From Ceratothoa steindachneri (taxonomy: Eukaryota; Arthropoda; Malacostraca; Isopoda; Cymothoidae): 64,000 nucleotides of DNA. Both the position numbers and the translations under genes were made by a program. Position 1 is the first letter of the stretch, and every line of letters begins with the position of its first letter. The stretch lies in contig OZ018317.1 of NCBI GenBank assembly GCA_963969495.1, forward strand, positions 30,524,503 to 30,588,502, written 5' to 3'. A model generated the notes under the pieces. It did no database searches. It worked only from the letters and a program-made list of their open reading frames with translations, and was not told the DNA's origin. Shown in pieces: positions 41,694-52,393 of the stretch.

Positions 41694-44132
41694 ATGCCCA
41701 ATGATGAAGATAAAAAAAAACAAACCCAACCCTCAACTTCCCCTGTTCCATCGATGGAGCCGCCCTCGGGTAGCTCCAGCAAAAAAATGGAGGTGTTCCC
41801 CCTGTGCTTGCACAGGGGACCCTCCATATTTCTCCAACCGGAGAGGAGGCTTACTCCTCTCCTTCGCCTACGGGTGCAGGGGACTCCCCCTCACCCCCTT
41901 CTCTGGAGGTGCTTTCGGGCACCTCCCTTTTCCCAGCGGCAGTCCCCTCTTTTCTTTCCAAGGGGACTGCCAAGAAAGCCAGCAGGCAGCCCTTAGCAAG
42001 CCGCTCCGCATCAAAGCGGCTCGGTAGGGCAAACCCCCTTAGGGGGGAGAGGGAAGCCAGGCCCCTTCGGTCGCTTCCCTCAAAAGACCTGCTGGCAAGA
42101 ATTTTAAACCTTGCTGGGGTCAAGGCCTGTGCCTCCCCACACAAGACTGGCGACACTGCCAAGGGGACCTGTGATGTCCTGGGAGGGGATGGCCAACTGG
42201 AGGCCCCTCCTGTGATAAACATGGTCCTTGAGGAGACCCAGCCTCAGACGGTAGGGCCTTTCATGGGGGGGAATTCGGGCTCGGCGCCAAGCACCGAACC
42301 CGAATCCGCCCCTATGCAAGGTCCTCCTCAAATGGCTGAGGGCTCCGAGGCAGTAAAAGGAGGGGAGGGATCTCCTCCGACAGGTGCCCCTACGACAACC
42401 AGGACCTTTTCCGTTTCGGAGAGGGACCTGGCTGAGGCCGGTCCATCTGGCCCGGGGTCTTCTGCCGGCGGAGGTGAAAAGCGGGTTCATTCCCCGCCAT
42501 CCTCTCCAAAAAAGAAAAAGACAAAGAAGACGAAAAAGACTCGGGGCTCCATCCGCAGGGGCTGCGGGGACGGATGGGTCTGCTACCACTTTGGTAGGCG
42601 ACCAAGCCAAGATCGGCACATCCGGCCCCTCTACCCCCTCGTGTGCGGAGCCCCTGACCAAGACTAACACCAAGAGTGCACAGGGCGGAGCCTCGATGAC
42701 ATCGGGGCCCCTGATTCAGAGGTTACCTGGCGTTTTCGAGCCCGCTGGCTTCAAACGCTTCCTCGTTATTCGCTCCACAGATGGCACCATGTTGTCCAAG
42801 GGCAACATGATCCATCAGAGGAGAGGATTAGCTAGTGCAATTGGTAGAGAGCCGAAGGTGACCCGTTTCTCGGACGGCAGCCTTTTGGCGAATGCGGCGA
42901 ATCCCGCCGAGGCGGCCAAAATAAGTGCTCTTCGGACACTTCATGGCACCCCGGTGAGTGTGACGCCGCAATCTACCATGAACTTTGTGAAAGGAGTAGT
43001 TTATGCGAGGGAACTCGTTAACTACTCCATTGAGGACATCACCCTAGAGCTGGCCGACCATGGGGCGGTCAAGGTCGAACGTGTGATGAGAAAACAGGGA
43101 GGGGCTTCGAGACCCACCCCTACACTCTTCGTCACGTTCGACAGTGACAAGCTCCCTGAGTCGGTGCGTGCTGGTTGGTACCGCTACCGCGTGAAGGCAT
43201 TCGTGCCACTGCCGCGGCGGTGCTATTACTGTCACCGCTTCGGCCATACGAATCGCTCATGTAGACGTGCAAAGTCGGGGTCACCCGAAGTCTGTGTAAA
43301 TTGCTCCAAGGTCGCACACGATAAGTCCAAATCGTGTGTGGCCAAGTGTGTCAATTGCGGAGAGCCGCACCCTGCTTCTTCGAAGCAATGTGGTGCATAT
43401 CTCCTGGAGAAAGAAATCCTGGCCGTTCAGGCCCAGGATAGACTCTCATTCCGCGAGGCTAAGGACTTGGTCCTGGCGCGCCCAGCTCTGCCTGGGACGT
43501 CATATTCCTCAGTAGTTCGAAAGGCACCCTCTGCTCCTGGCCCATCCAGGCCAACGAGCATGGTTGTTTCCGCGCCCATTCGGAGCCCTTCTGCGGGCTC
43601 TACCCAACCCGGGCGCTCCCCTGGTAAAGCTGGCGGCAAAAAGGGTTCATACCCAGCCCCGGCTAAAACCAGGGCTCCCCCCTCTTCCACCAGCGTGACC
43701 GTTTCCCGCAAGGCGAAACGGCCACGCGCCTCCACCGAGTCGTTAGACTCACAGGTGGCAACACCCCTGAAGATGGTCGCTAGGCCATCTTCAGGGGTTC
43801 CTAAAGCTGTCCCCCGAAAGGAGGACAGCAACAAAGGAGCTTCGGCTCCTTCGCCCACGCCCCGAGGTGGAGCGAGTGGCTCGGAGACGGTGGTTCCTCG
43901 AAAAGAGGCCCCCCCGCCTCCGAAGCCGCAGCGCCCGCCTAAGGTTTCGAGGCGGAGGGAGGAAAAGACTCGCATGGCGAGCCCAACCTCCCCCAATAAG
44001 TCCTCGAAGGCGACAGCGCCTCCAGCGCTTTGTCCGGCCAACAGTGCCCGGGGTTCTGCCCCCGGGAAGCGTACGGCCATTCCCGTGAGGGTCTTCAATT
44101 CGAGGAGGGCCCCCGCGTCTCCTCCGAGCTAG
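41694..44132 (+). pseudogene. I-clade LINE ORF1 (gag-like, three zinc knuckles)
   Basis: RNA-binding protein that would package element RNA. MPNDEDKKKQTQPS opens a low-complexity Ser/Pro-rich N-terminus; frameshifts near 41800 and 42540 interrupt it, and a Lys-rich patch PKKKKTKKTKKTRG precedes the second. From 42560 to 44132 the frame is intact: FLVIRSTDGTMLSKGNMIHQ and LPRRCYYCHRFGHTNRSC (knuckle 1, about 43210-43262), CVNCSKVAHDKSKSC (2) and CVNCGEPHPASSKQC (3). A Pro/Ser/Ala-rich tail follows. ORF1 overlaps ORF2 by about 100 bp in another frame. Family and domain order are clear; the N-terminal start is less so. Confidence 0.88.
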
Positions 44133-47100
44133 GCCTGGAGGGCATATTCCTTCAATGGAATTGCCGTGGACTCCGGGCCAACTGGGAGGAGCTGCGGAGG
44201 CTCGCCTCGTCCCGTTCCCCGTTAGCTATTTTTTTGCAGGAGACCATGCTAGGCGCGTGCCCCCTGCCTGCCCTCCCGGGGTATAAGGGTCTTGCGACCC
44301 CACCACCGCGGGATGGCCGGGCTGGGGGATGCACGGTTTACACCCGGCATGATGTCTCCGTTCTTCCTTTCTCTTTAGATACCTCCTTTCAGGCAGTGGC
44401 TGTGCAGCTGCACCTGGATAGGAGGTATACTATCATTTCTGCGTACATTCCACCGTCAGCTGACTTCGACGCGGGGGACTTCCGCCGCGTCGTGGCACGG
44501 TTGCCGAGGCCCTATCTCTTGCTTGGAGATCTGAACGGCAGGCATCCTCTCTGGGGAGATTACTCCATAAATCCCAGGGGACAAGTCCTTGCCGATCTGA
44601 TCGAAGAGCTTGAGATGTGTGTCCTAAACGTGGATGAGTTTACGCATCACTGTCCGAGAACCGCTTCATTTTCTTGCCTTGACCTATCTTTGTGCTCTTC
44701 GGATGCACAGCCTGATTTTGATTGGGGGGTGGTCGATGACCTCCATGGTAGTGATCACTTTCCCATTCAAATATCATTTTCAGGGCAACTGCCGCCTGAG
44801 AGACCACCTCGGTGGTGCTTGGCGCGGGCGCGGTGGCCTGCATTTCAGGAAATGACTGAATTCTCTATCTCAGTCGAGGAGTTTAGGTCGGTAGATGAGG
44901 CCGCTGAGTTCTTCTCCGGCAACCTCATCGCCGTGGGCCTGACTACTATTCCTAGGACGTCTGGCCGTTTTGCACGCCGACCACTCCCATGGTGGTCGGC
45001 CGAGTGTGAGACGGCCCTCAAACAGAAGCGTTATGCCTACATGCGCTATAAGCGCTGCCCGAACGATTTCACTGTCGCTGAATTTCGTCGGGCTAGGGCT
45101 AGGTTCCGGTATATTTCGAAGCACGCCCGCCGCTCTTCTTGGCGAGCATACGTGTCTTCACTTAACGGGAAGACCCCTTTAGCTGAGGTGTGGAAGCGAG
45201 TCAAAAGGATTCGGGGCAAGTTGTCGCAGGACCCCCCTCCCGTTCTCCAGGAGAATGGGACCGCAATCTCGGACCCTGCGTCCGTGGCGGAATCCTTAGC
45301 GACCGCTTTTTCCGCATTCTCTAGCCGTGATGTTGCTCCGCCAGCATTCAATGCACGTCGTGATGTCGCGGAAGGCCGCCGGCTGGACTTTACCTCCAGA
45401 GGCGGAGAACCCTTCAACGATAAGTTTACTGTGAGTGAGTTGCGTTCCGCTCTCGCTTCGTGCGCGGACACCGCCCATGGTCCGGACGATGTCCCGTACG
45501 CCATGCTTAGACACCTGGGTGAGCGAGGCATGGCTTTTCTGTTAGATTTGTTCAACAGGATCTGGGTGGAAGGTCTTCTCCCAGACTCCTGGCGAATCGC
45601 TACTGTGCTCGCCTTTCGCAAGCCGGGGAGAGATCACTCTACTCCGACCGGTTTCCGCCCAATCTCTCTAACCTCTTGCGTGTGCAAGTTGATGGAGAAA
45701 TTGGTAAATGTTAGATTAGCCTATTTCCTGGACAGCAGAGGCCATCTGTCTTCTGCACAGTGCGGCTTCCATAAGTTCCACTCCACGTCGGATGCTCTGC
45801 TCCGACTGGAAAGTGCCGTCTGCGAGGCTTTCCTTCGTAGACAGCACTACGCCACAGTGTTTTTTGATCTGGAGAAGGCCTATGATACCGCATGGCGATA
45901 CGGTATCATGGAGACTCTCCACACGATGGGGGCGAGGGGACGCCTCCCAATGTTTATATCTGAATTTTTGGAGATCGTCGATTCCGCGTACGGGTGGGGG
46001 GAGCCCTCTCCGGCCCAAAGGAGCAGGAAGAGGGTGTCCCGCATGGAAGTGTCCTCAGTGTCACACTCTTTGCCCTGAGCATCAACGGCATCACCTCGGT
46101 GCTGCCGGAAGATGTTCTCGCTACGCTCTACGTGGACGACCTTTCGATCTCTTTTGGCGCGGCCCAGATGCCAACTCTGGAGCGTCGACTCCAACAGGCA
46201 TTGAACCGCGTCTCTCGCTATGCCGAAGCGCACAGGTTTCGGTTTTCTTTGGCCAAGACTAAGGTGGTGCACTTCTGCCGCCATCCACGGCTTCACCCCG
46301 ACCCAGATTTGTTTCTTAATGGGGTGCGCCTGGATGTGGTTGAGTCGCACCGTTTCCTTGGTCTTGTATTCGACCGACGCCTCACCTGGGAGGCTCATAT
46401 TCGCAGCCTTAGGGTCTCTTGTACCCTCGCCATGGACATTCTCCGTTCCGTGACGTTCAGCGCTTGGGGCGCTGATAGGGCTACCGCCTTACTTTTTTAT
46501 CGATCCTTTGTTCGCTCGAAGCTCGACTACGGATGTGAGTTTTATGCATCCGCAGCCGAGCGTTTATTGCGGAAGATGGATTCGATCCACCACACCGGCC
46601 TTCGCCTTGCGACCGGTGCCTTCCGCACTTCCCCCATTGAGAGCCTGTTGGTCGATGCTGGGGAGATGCCACTCGCTCTGCGCCGCGTGCAGTGCATCAC
46701 TCGCCTGTACGCGCGAGCCCGGCGCCTCCCTCAGTCGCTAACAGCTCTCACTGCATCCGCAGCTGATCTCCATGGTGCCTATGCCGCCGAGAGACGCCAG
46801 TCATACCCTAAGCCCTTTGGGTTTAGGGCCAGGAAACTCCTTCGAGCAGTAGATATAGCTCTCGGGCCGGTGGTGCCCCTGGTTCTGCCCAGGACGCCAC
46901 CCTGGAGGGTACCACATTTGGCTATTTGTCGCCACGCCTCTGCTCCCAAAGCTTGTACTGCGCCAGGAGTATTGCGTTCGACCTTTTTGGAGCACACATC
47001 GTGTCACGCTGGTACCGTGCCAGTGTATACGGATGGCTCCAAGTCCCAAGAGGGGGTCGGCTTCCACGCCGTATCCCCTCTATTTGAAGTCAGCGGGGCT

Positions 47101-47847
47101 CTACCAGGCGCTGCGTCTGTCTTCACGGCCGAGCTGGTTGCAATACACCACTCGTTACGGGAGATTACGCGACGTGCCCGGTTTGGAGACTGGATTGTGA
47201 TCTATAGCGACTCACAAAGCGCCCTGAGTGCTCTCGGGGCATTGGAATCTCCGCATCCCCTGGTTCGCGATATCCGTGACGCCACGGTTTTGGCGAGCCG
47301 GGCAGATGTCGAGATTATCTTCTGCTGGGTTCCTGGACATGTAGGAATTGCGGGGAATGAGGGCGCCAAAGAGTCCGCGAGGACTCTGCGACCGGACCAG
47401 CGTTTCGCTCTTCCTCACACCGACTACATGGCAGGAATACAGGCAGCTCTTCGGACTGCTTGGCAAAGAAGATGGGAGACGGTCGAAGGGAACTTAAAGT
47501 TGCGTGCCATTGCGCCGCGACTGTTCCCATGGACCTATCCCCCAATGCCGCGGCGACTTCAGGTTGCTTTCTGTCGTCTCCGAATCGGACACACTCGTGT
47601 GACGCATCGCTATCTGATGGAGCGCTCGCCTGCGCCCTATTGCAACGACTGCGTCGTCCCCCAGACTGTTTGGCACATTCTTGTCGAATGTCCCAGTCCG
47701 GGTGATCTTCGCGCACGATACCTGTCCCAGTACCGGGATGGGCGGGGTCGCTACCGCCTGTCCCTTGTGCTCGGGACAGATTCGTGCACATTGACTTGTG
47801 GACTTGTTGACTACTTGGGGGAGGCCGGCCTTCTCCCTATTATTTAA
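44030..47847 (+). pseudogene. I-clade LINE ORF2 (endonuclease, RT, RNase H), one visible frameshift
   Basis: About 1,270 residues. APE endonuclease: FLQWNCRGLRANWEEL (44150), IFLQET, YIPPSADF, LLLGDLNGRHPLWG (GDxN) and LHGSDHFPIQI (Asp-His). RT: LLPDSWRIATVLAFRKPGRD, FRPISLTSCVCKLMEKLVN, YATVFFDLEKAYDTAWRYG, EGVPHGSVLSVTLFALSING, and YVDDLSI (catalytic). RNase H: VYTDGSKSQEGVGF, FTAELVAIHHSL, IYSDSQSALSAL and CWVPGHVGIAGNE. A C-terminal Cys/His box YCNDCVVPQTVWHILVECP follows. The only break I see is a single-base shift near 45974, just before the region DRRFRVRVGGAL. It begins in the ORF1 end by overlap, so it is probably translated by reinitiation. Confidence 0.93.
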
Positions 47848-48105
47848 GCAAGGTTTGTTTGTTTTTTGTTTTGTTTTGTTGTTTTGTTTTTGTTTGTTTT
47901 TTCCTTTAGTTGCACGCTCCTGCGCCGGGGGGACCTCTCCCCGACGCACCAGCTTGCTTCCTTTCCCCCTTTTGGGGTGTTGTTTTTTTTTTTCTCTTAA
48001 TTTTATTTTAAAGTAGCCTAGAACTAGGCCAGTTTTAATACGGCGACTAATGCCCAAGTAGGCAGTCGCCAGATGAGCTCTTAAAAAAAAAAAAATAAAA
48101 AAAAA
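47848..48105 (+). other. I-clade LINE 3' UTR with two stem-loops and A-rich tail
   Basis: T/G-rich tract, then hairpin GCCTAG-AA-CTAGGC (48016-48029) and hairpin GGCGACT...AGTCGCC (48042-48048 with 48064-48070, inner GCC/GGC pairing). CCAGATGAG then leads into an A-rich tail. The same layout ends another copy at 61992-62212, so these hairpins are probably the RT recognition signal (inference). Confidence 0.8.
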
Positions 48106-49571
48106 ATACTTCCAAGGCCTCCAGCCCTAATAATATTCATTCTAGGATTCTTAAAGAAGGGGTAGAAAGTATCTCAATAGCTCTGGAGAAGTTGTATACT
48201 AGGTCACTGGAATATGGAGAAATACCCGATGCTTGGAAGAGAGCGAATGTAGTCCCCATTTTCAAGAAGGGTAGTAAAGAGGATCCAAATAACTTTAGAC
48301 CAGTTAGCCTAACTCCTGTAGTCTGTAAAATTCTTGAGCAAATAGTTAAAAAAGGGATTTGCCAACATCTAGAGAGGGAAGGGTTAATCAGCGATGCTCA
48401 GCATGGATTTAGATCAGGTAGATCATGTTTGACTAATTTACTAGACTTTCTAGAGTTCGTAACAAATCAAGTAAATAAGGGAGAGAATGTGGATGTAATT
48501 TACTTGGATTTTAGTAAAGCATTTGATAAGGTACAACATAAAAGATTAGTTCATAAATTAAAAATGATTAGGATATGTGGGGGGGTTTCAAATTGGATAG
48601 CTGAGTGGCTGAAAGATAGGAAGCAAAGGGTAGTGCTAAATGGTGTAAAGTCAGAGTGGAGGGATGTTATCAGTGGGGTTCCTCAGGGATCAGTTCTAGG
48701 TCCATTATTATTTGTCATCTATATAAACGATCTTGGGGAGGCAGTTAATAATAAAGTGTCAATTTTTGCGGATGATACCAAATTAGCAGCTGTAGTTAAA
48801 GATATTGATGATAATTTTAAAGTGCAGGGGGATTTAAATAAATTGTTATCCTGGGCACATAAGTGGCCAATGACTTTCAACCTTGATAAGTGCAAAGTTG
48901 TTAACATGGGAGGAGATAATAGAGAATTTGACTATGAGTTCGGTGGGCATTGGCTGAGCTCAGTAGAGGATGAGAAAGATCTAGGAGTAGTAATAGATAA
49001 GTCATTAAGGTTTTCTAAGCAGTGTATTGAAGCAAGAAATAGGGCAAATAGAGTGCTGGGTTTTATTAAGAGAAATGTCAGTAAGGAGGTTATTCTTAAA
49101 CTCTATAACTCTTATGTTAGGCCACATCTAGAGTACTGTATACAGGCATGGTCCCCACATTTTAGACACGATATTAACCTTCTTGAGTCAGTGCAACGGA
49201 GGGCAACAAAGATTATTCCTTCCCTGAGGCACCTTGAATATATAGATAGACTGAGGGTATTAAATATGTTCTCATTCGAAAGGAGGTGTGTGAGAGGGGA
49301 TATGATTGAGCTCTTTAAAAAATTTTACGGGATAGATAAATTGCATGTTAGCAAGTTTTTTGAGTTAGATGATGGAAATTGGACTAGAGTTCACCACTTG
49401 AAAATTAAAAAGCAAGGGTGTAGGTTGGATTTAAGAAAATATTTTTTCACCAATAGAGTGGTAGACTTCTGGAACAAATTGCCGCAGAGGGTAGTAGGTA
49501 GTCCAAATTTAAATGTATTTAAGATTAAGTTGGATGAGTTTATGGGGAAGGAAGGTTGTGATGGTTCCTAA
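48106..49571 (+). pseudogene. CR1-A copy 3 ORF2, RT half
   Basis: Continues the frame cut at 41176, starting in the duplicated target. Open from about 48130 to TAA 49569-49571: [104 protein letters not shown]. It is close to copy 1 but lacks three residues (YKS in RNVSYKSKEV). No stop lies within the 459-residue reading frame, so the RT half is intact although the element is disrupted. Confidence 0.93.
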
Positions 49572-49865
49572 GTTTTGTATATATTAATATTGTTTGTATA
49601 TATCTATAGCTGCATGATTTAGTTCTTGACAAGCCTTGATTGGTGATACCCTTGTTTCTGGACGCAATCCTCTGGATGTAGTTTTCTTGGGAGTTCTGGT
49701 GCCTTAAAAAAGAGGCTGTTTGACCTGGATGACCTATGATGAGCCCTTGTGGCTTTTGTCATCTGTTATATTATATTGTGGGGGACTTTGATTTTGTCTT
49801 CCCCTGGTGATTGTGCTTTTTGTGGGTGGGTTTTGTCATCCGTGAAATTATGTTATGTTATGTTG
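49572..49865 (+). repeat. CR1-A copy 3 3' UTR and ATGTT tail
   Basis: Carries the GGATGACCTATGATGAGCCC...GTCATCTG stem-loop (about 49727-49770) and the last arm of the second (TTTTGTCATCCG, about 49831); the second hairpin has lost its 5' arm. It ends TTATGTTATGTTATGTTGAG at the junction with the older LINE. Confidence 0.85.
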
Positions 49866-50906
49866 AGTAGGATCATCTGAAGCCCTAAGAGTCGCATTAC
49901 AGTTTGAAGAATAATTGATAAGTAGTTCACAAATGTAGGAAGGTTCTCCAAATTTAAGACCCTTGTATGCTAGTAAACAAATTTTGAACTTGATGCGTGC
50001 CAATATAGGTAACCAATGCAAATCAAACAAATATAAAGAAGTACTGGTATCAGGTGGTAGATTAAACACCAATCTTGAAGATCTATTGATGAGTGACTAA
50101 TCTTTTTAATTCTCTCTTTGGCAGATTAAAAAATAATGAATTACAATAATCAATATGAGAGAACACAAAGGTACGCAACAAAATAACAGTGGGTTTCTGA
50201 TCAAGGTATTTAGTAAGCATTGAAATTCTCCTCAGATGGTAATTGCAAACCTTAATTATATGATTAAAATGGCTACTGAATGAAAGCTTGCAATCAAAGA
50301 TATTCCAAGATTTCCTAAGTTTGAGTGATGAAAAAAAGCTCACTATCTATGAAGGTGATCCCAACCAGGAAAGGATATTGAGTTTTATCCTTATAAAAAA
50401 TATAAGTTCAGTTTTACCTTCATTAAGTTTTAGTTTTCTTCCTTGCATCCACAATTTTAAATCAAGAAGAAGTGCATTTATTTTAGATACAGAAGAAGAG
50501 AGATTAGTAACGGCAACATAGATTTGCACATCATCAGCATAAAGGTGATAACTAACTCCATGTGCATTCATAATATTTATAAGTCCATTTGTATAAAAGG
50601 AAAATAGCATGGGACCCAGCACTGAACCCTGTGGTATACCATACTTCAACTCCAGGGAAGATGACAATAAGTTATTTAGAGAGAGCATTTGTATACGTCC
50701 TTCCAGGTATGATTTGAAAAGACTAAGTGCTTTGTCCTTAATTCCAGCTTTAGCTAGATCCATTAAAAGTAATGTATGGTCAATAGTATCAAATGCAGCA
50801 CCTAAATCCAGAAGAACAAGCATAGCTAATTTATGATTTTGAAAGTTGTATAAAAGGTCATTATAAATATAACACAATGCAGTTTCTGTTGAGTGGTTTT
50901 GTCTAT
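49866..50906 (-). pseudogene. Older CR1-group LINE: RT body
   Basis: The minus-strand frame begins with QNHSTETALCYIYNDLLYNF, followed by AMLVLLDLGAAFDTIDHTLL (RT A), LKYGIPQGSVLGPMLFSFYT (RT B), HLYADDVQIYVAV (catalytic YADD) and GRKLKLNEGKTELIFF. A frameshift near 50345 is followed by LRTFVFSHIDYCNSLFFNLP, and another near 50080 by LHWLPILARIKFKICLLAYK, ending ATLRASDDPT at 49866. The style is CR1/Rex-like rather than CR1-A. 5'-truncated at about 50906; the C-terminal tail is at 38183-38468. Confidence 0.87.
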
Positions 50907-51576
50907 AGGGTCATTCCATGTCAATTCGTCCAAGATTTGGCCATTTTTTTTGCCACCAACTCAGATTTTCTTGCAAATTACTGTACATGAGGAGCTTTGC
51001 TCCTCATGGGCTTGATTAGAAGCGTTACCTATATATTCCTATATATTTTTTAATTTTTTAATCAAAGATTTGAATTCAATGGTATGTGTCTCATTTCTAT
51101 AGGTCAAATGGTTTCTGAGATATGACCCCTCAACGTTGGGTCAAAAAAATCATTTTTGCAAAAAGTAATAAAGTTCAAAGTCGAATATCTCAGAGACTAT
51201 TCCACCTACAGAGCTCATTCTAATACCATTTTAAAGCTAATAAGATTCCCTACAACTTGAATTAATGCATATATTTCCTTACAAGGTCAAACAAAAAAGG
51301 TGACCTTTAAGCTTGAAAAGGTCACTTGATGTAGAAATCAATTTTTTTTGTAACTTTCCCTAAAAATTTGTACATATATGTATAGCAAAGTGTTCATAAA
51401 GAATTTTCTTTGAGAAATGTGTATTTTAGGAGCTATAGATTTTTATGTGAGCACAACTTAGCCAAAAAAGTGATGATTTTGGTGTTTGACGTGTACTGTT
51501 AAATACACTAAATTGTAATCACCATCTACAGTAATTATACCAGTACCCTTGCTTTTTTATAAATATATAATGTATG
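50907..51576. other. Unclassified AT-rich block with palindromes
   Basis: No coding frame. It holds perfect hairpins at 50986-51008 (CATGAGGAGC-TTT-GCTCCTCATG) and 51300-51325 (GTGACCTTT...AAAGGTCAC). An imperfect inverted pair TTTCTGAGATAT / ATATCTCAGAGA lies at about 51112 and 51185. It starts GGTCATTCCATGTCAATTCG. Probably a non-autonomous DNA element; class unknown. Confidence 0.6.
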
Positions 51577-51905
51577 CTATAACATAACATAATTTCACGG
51601 ATGACAAAAGCCACAAGGGCCTATCAAAGGTCATCTGCATCTGTCAAAACTCATCCACAAAATGCATCCATTGGATTGTCAGATCATGCATCTACAATCT
51701 ACAATTCAAACCATACACAGGAATGTGTCAAAAACAAAAAGCATCATCATCAAGACTAGTCAAAATCCAAATCAATCATAATATACAATAATAAAAAAAA
51801 ATTCCTCCACAGGAATGAGTCCAGAATACCTCTCAAAGTTAACCCTCCCTCCCCATATAATTATCTAATCTGCATATGAATATATTAAAGTTTGGACTGT
51901 CTACT
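51577..51905 (-). mobile_element. CR1-A 3' end fragment
   Basis: Inverted CR1-A tail: ATAACATAACATAATTTCAC, GGATGACAAAAGCCACAAGG, then the 3' UTR, to the end of ORF2 near 51900. It abuts a plus-strand CR1-A fragment at 51906, head to head. Confidence 0.85.
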
Positions 51906-52158
51906 GTTTGTAGATGTTTGGAGTGGGTTTTATGGGAATAAGGGTTTGTATGCGATGGATGGACTGCATCTGAGCCGAGATGGGGTTGAGATTTTGTGGC
52001 GGGAATTAGATAGGGTTATTAGGTCTTTAGAGGTGGGAAATTAGGTTTTGATAGTGGTCAGGGAAATTTAATGGCTCAAAGTGAGGCAGGGAAAGGAACC
52101 AAACACAGATTTGTAGAAGGTAGGCAGGCTAATGGATGTGCTTTAGGGTTAAATTACT
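51906..52158 (+). mobile_element. CR1-A copy 4, left piece (ORF1 end, ORF2 start)
   Basis: Matches 34606-34858 almost base for base: end of ORF1 (YAMDGLHLS motif), stop, and the ORF2 start ATGGCTCAAAGTGAGGCAGG. Here the GGGG run is intact, unlike in copy 2. It stops at AAATTAC, where CR1-B is inserted, and resumes at 56581. Confidence 0.85.
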
Positions 52159-52393
52159 GGCTGTCTGGCTTTGTTCTGGAAGGTTGTCTTACAGGAAGCT
52201 CCTGATTCTCATTGTAAGATTGGGATATAATACTGATTTGGGTGTGTAGTTTTCTTGTATTTATTTAATACATCAATCACTGTGTAATAAATACATTAGT
52301 GATTAATACTTTTGGGGAAGATAACTGGCAGCAATTCTGAGCAAGAATTTCTTTGGTGAGTATTAACTTTTTCCTTAGTAATTTTCTGAGAGT

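Larger units (their letters stand above)
41177..48105 (+). mobile_element. I-clade LINE, nearly complete, 12-bp TSD
   Basis: ATACTTCCAAGG occurs on both sides (41165-41176 and 48106-48117), and removing the block restores the CR1-A reading LDTSKA. The element has a GC-rich 5' UTR (41177-41693), ORF1 with zinc knuckles (41694-44132), ORF2 with endonuclease, RT and RNase H (44030-47847), a T-rich 3' UTR with hairpins, and an A-rich tail (48083-48105). It is strikingly GC-rich compared with its surroundings. RNase H plus APE places it in the I/Nimb/Outcast-type group (inference). Confidence 0.93.
38469..49865 (+). mobile_element. CR1-A copy 3, interrupted by an I-clade LINE
   Basis: The 5' UTR starts about 120 bp before the ORF1 ATG (38591). 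ORF1 38591-39747, ORF2 39771-41176 continuing at 48106-49571, 3' UTR 49572-49865 with the GTCATC(C/T) hairpins and ATGTTATGTT tail. Without the 6.9-kb insert the element is about 4.5 kb. It is inserted in the older CR1-group LINE. Confidence 0.87.

Noticed and set aside
41851..43317. Long minus-strand frames in the I-clade ORF1 region
   Set aside because: GC-rich sequence leaves antisense frames open by chance; the plus strand has zinc knuckles and domain order.
50986..51008. Hairpin as a bacterial-type terminator
   Set aside because: Eukaryotic, non-coding repeat context with no adjacent operon or U tract.
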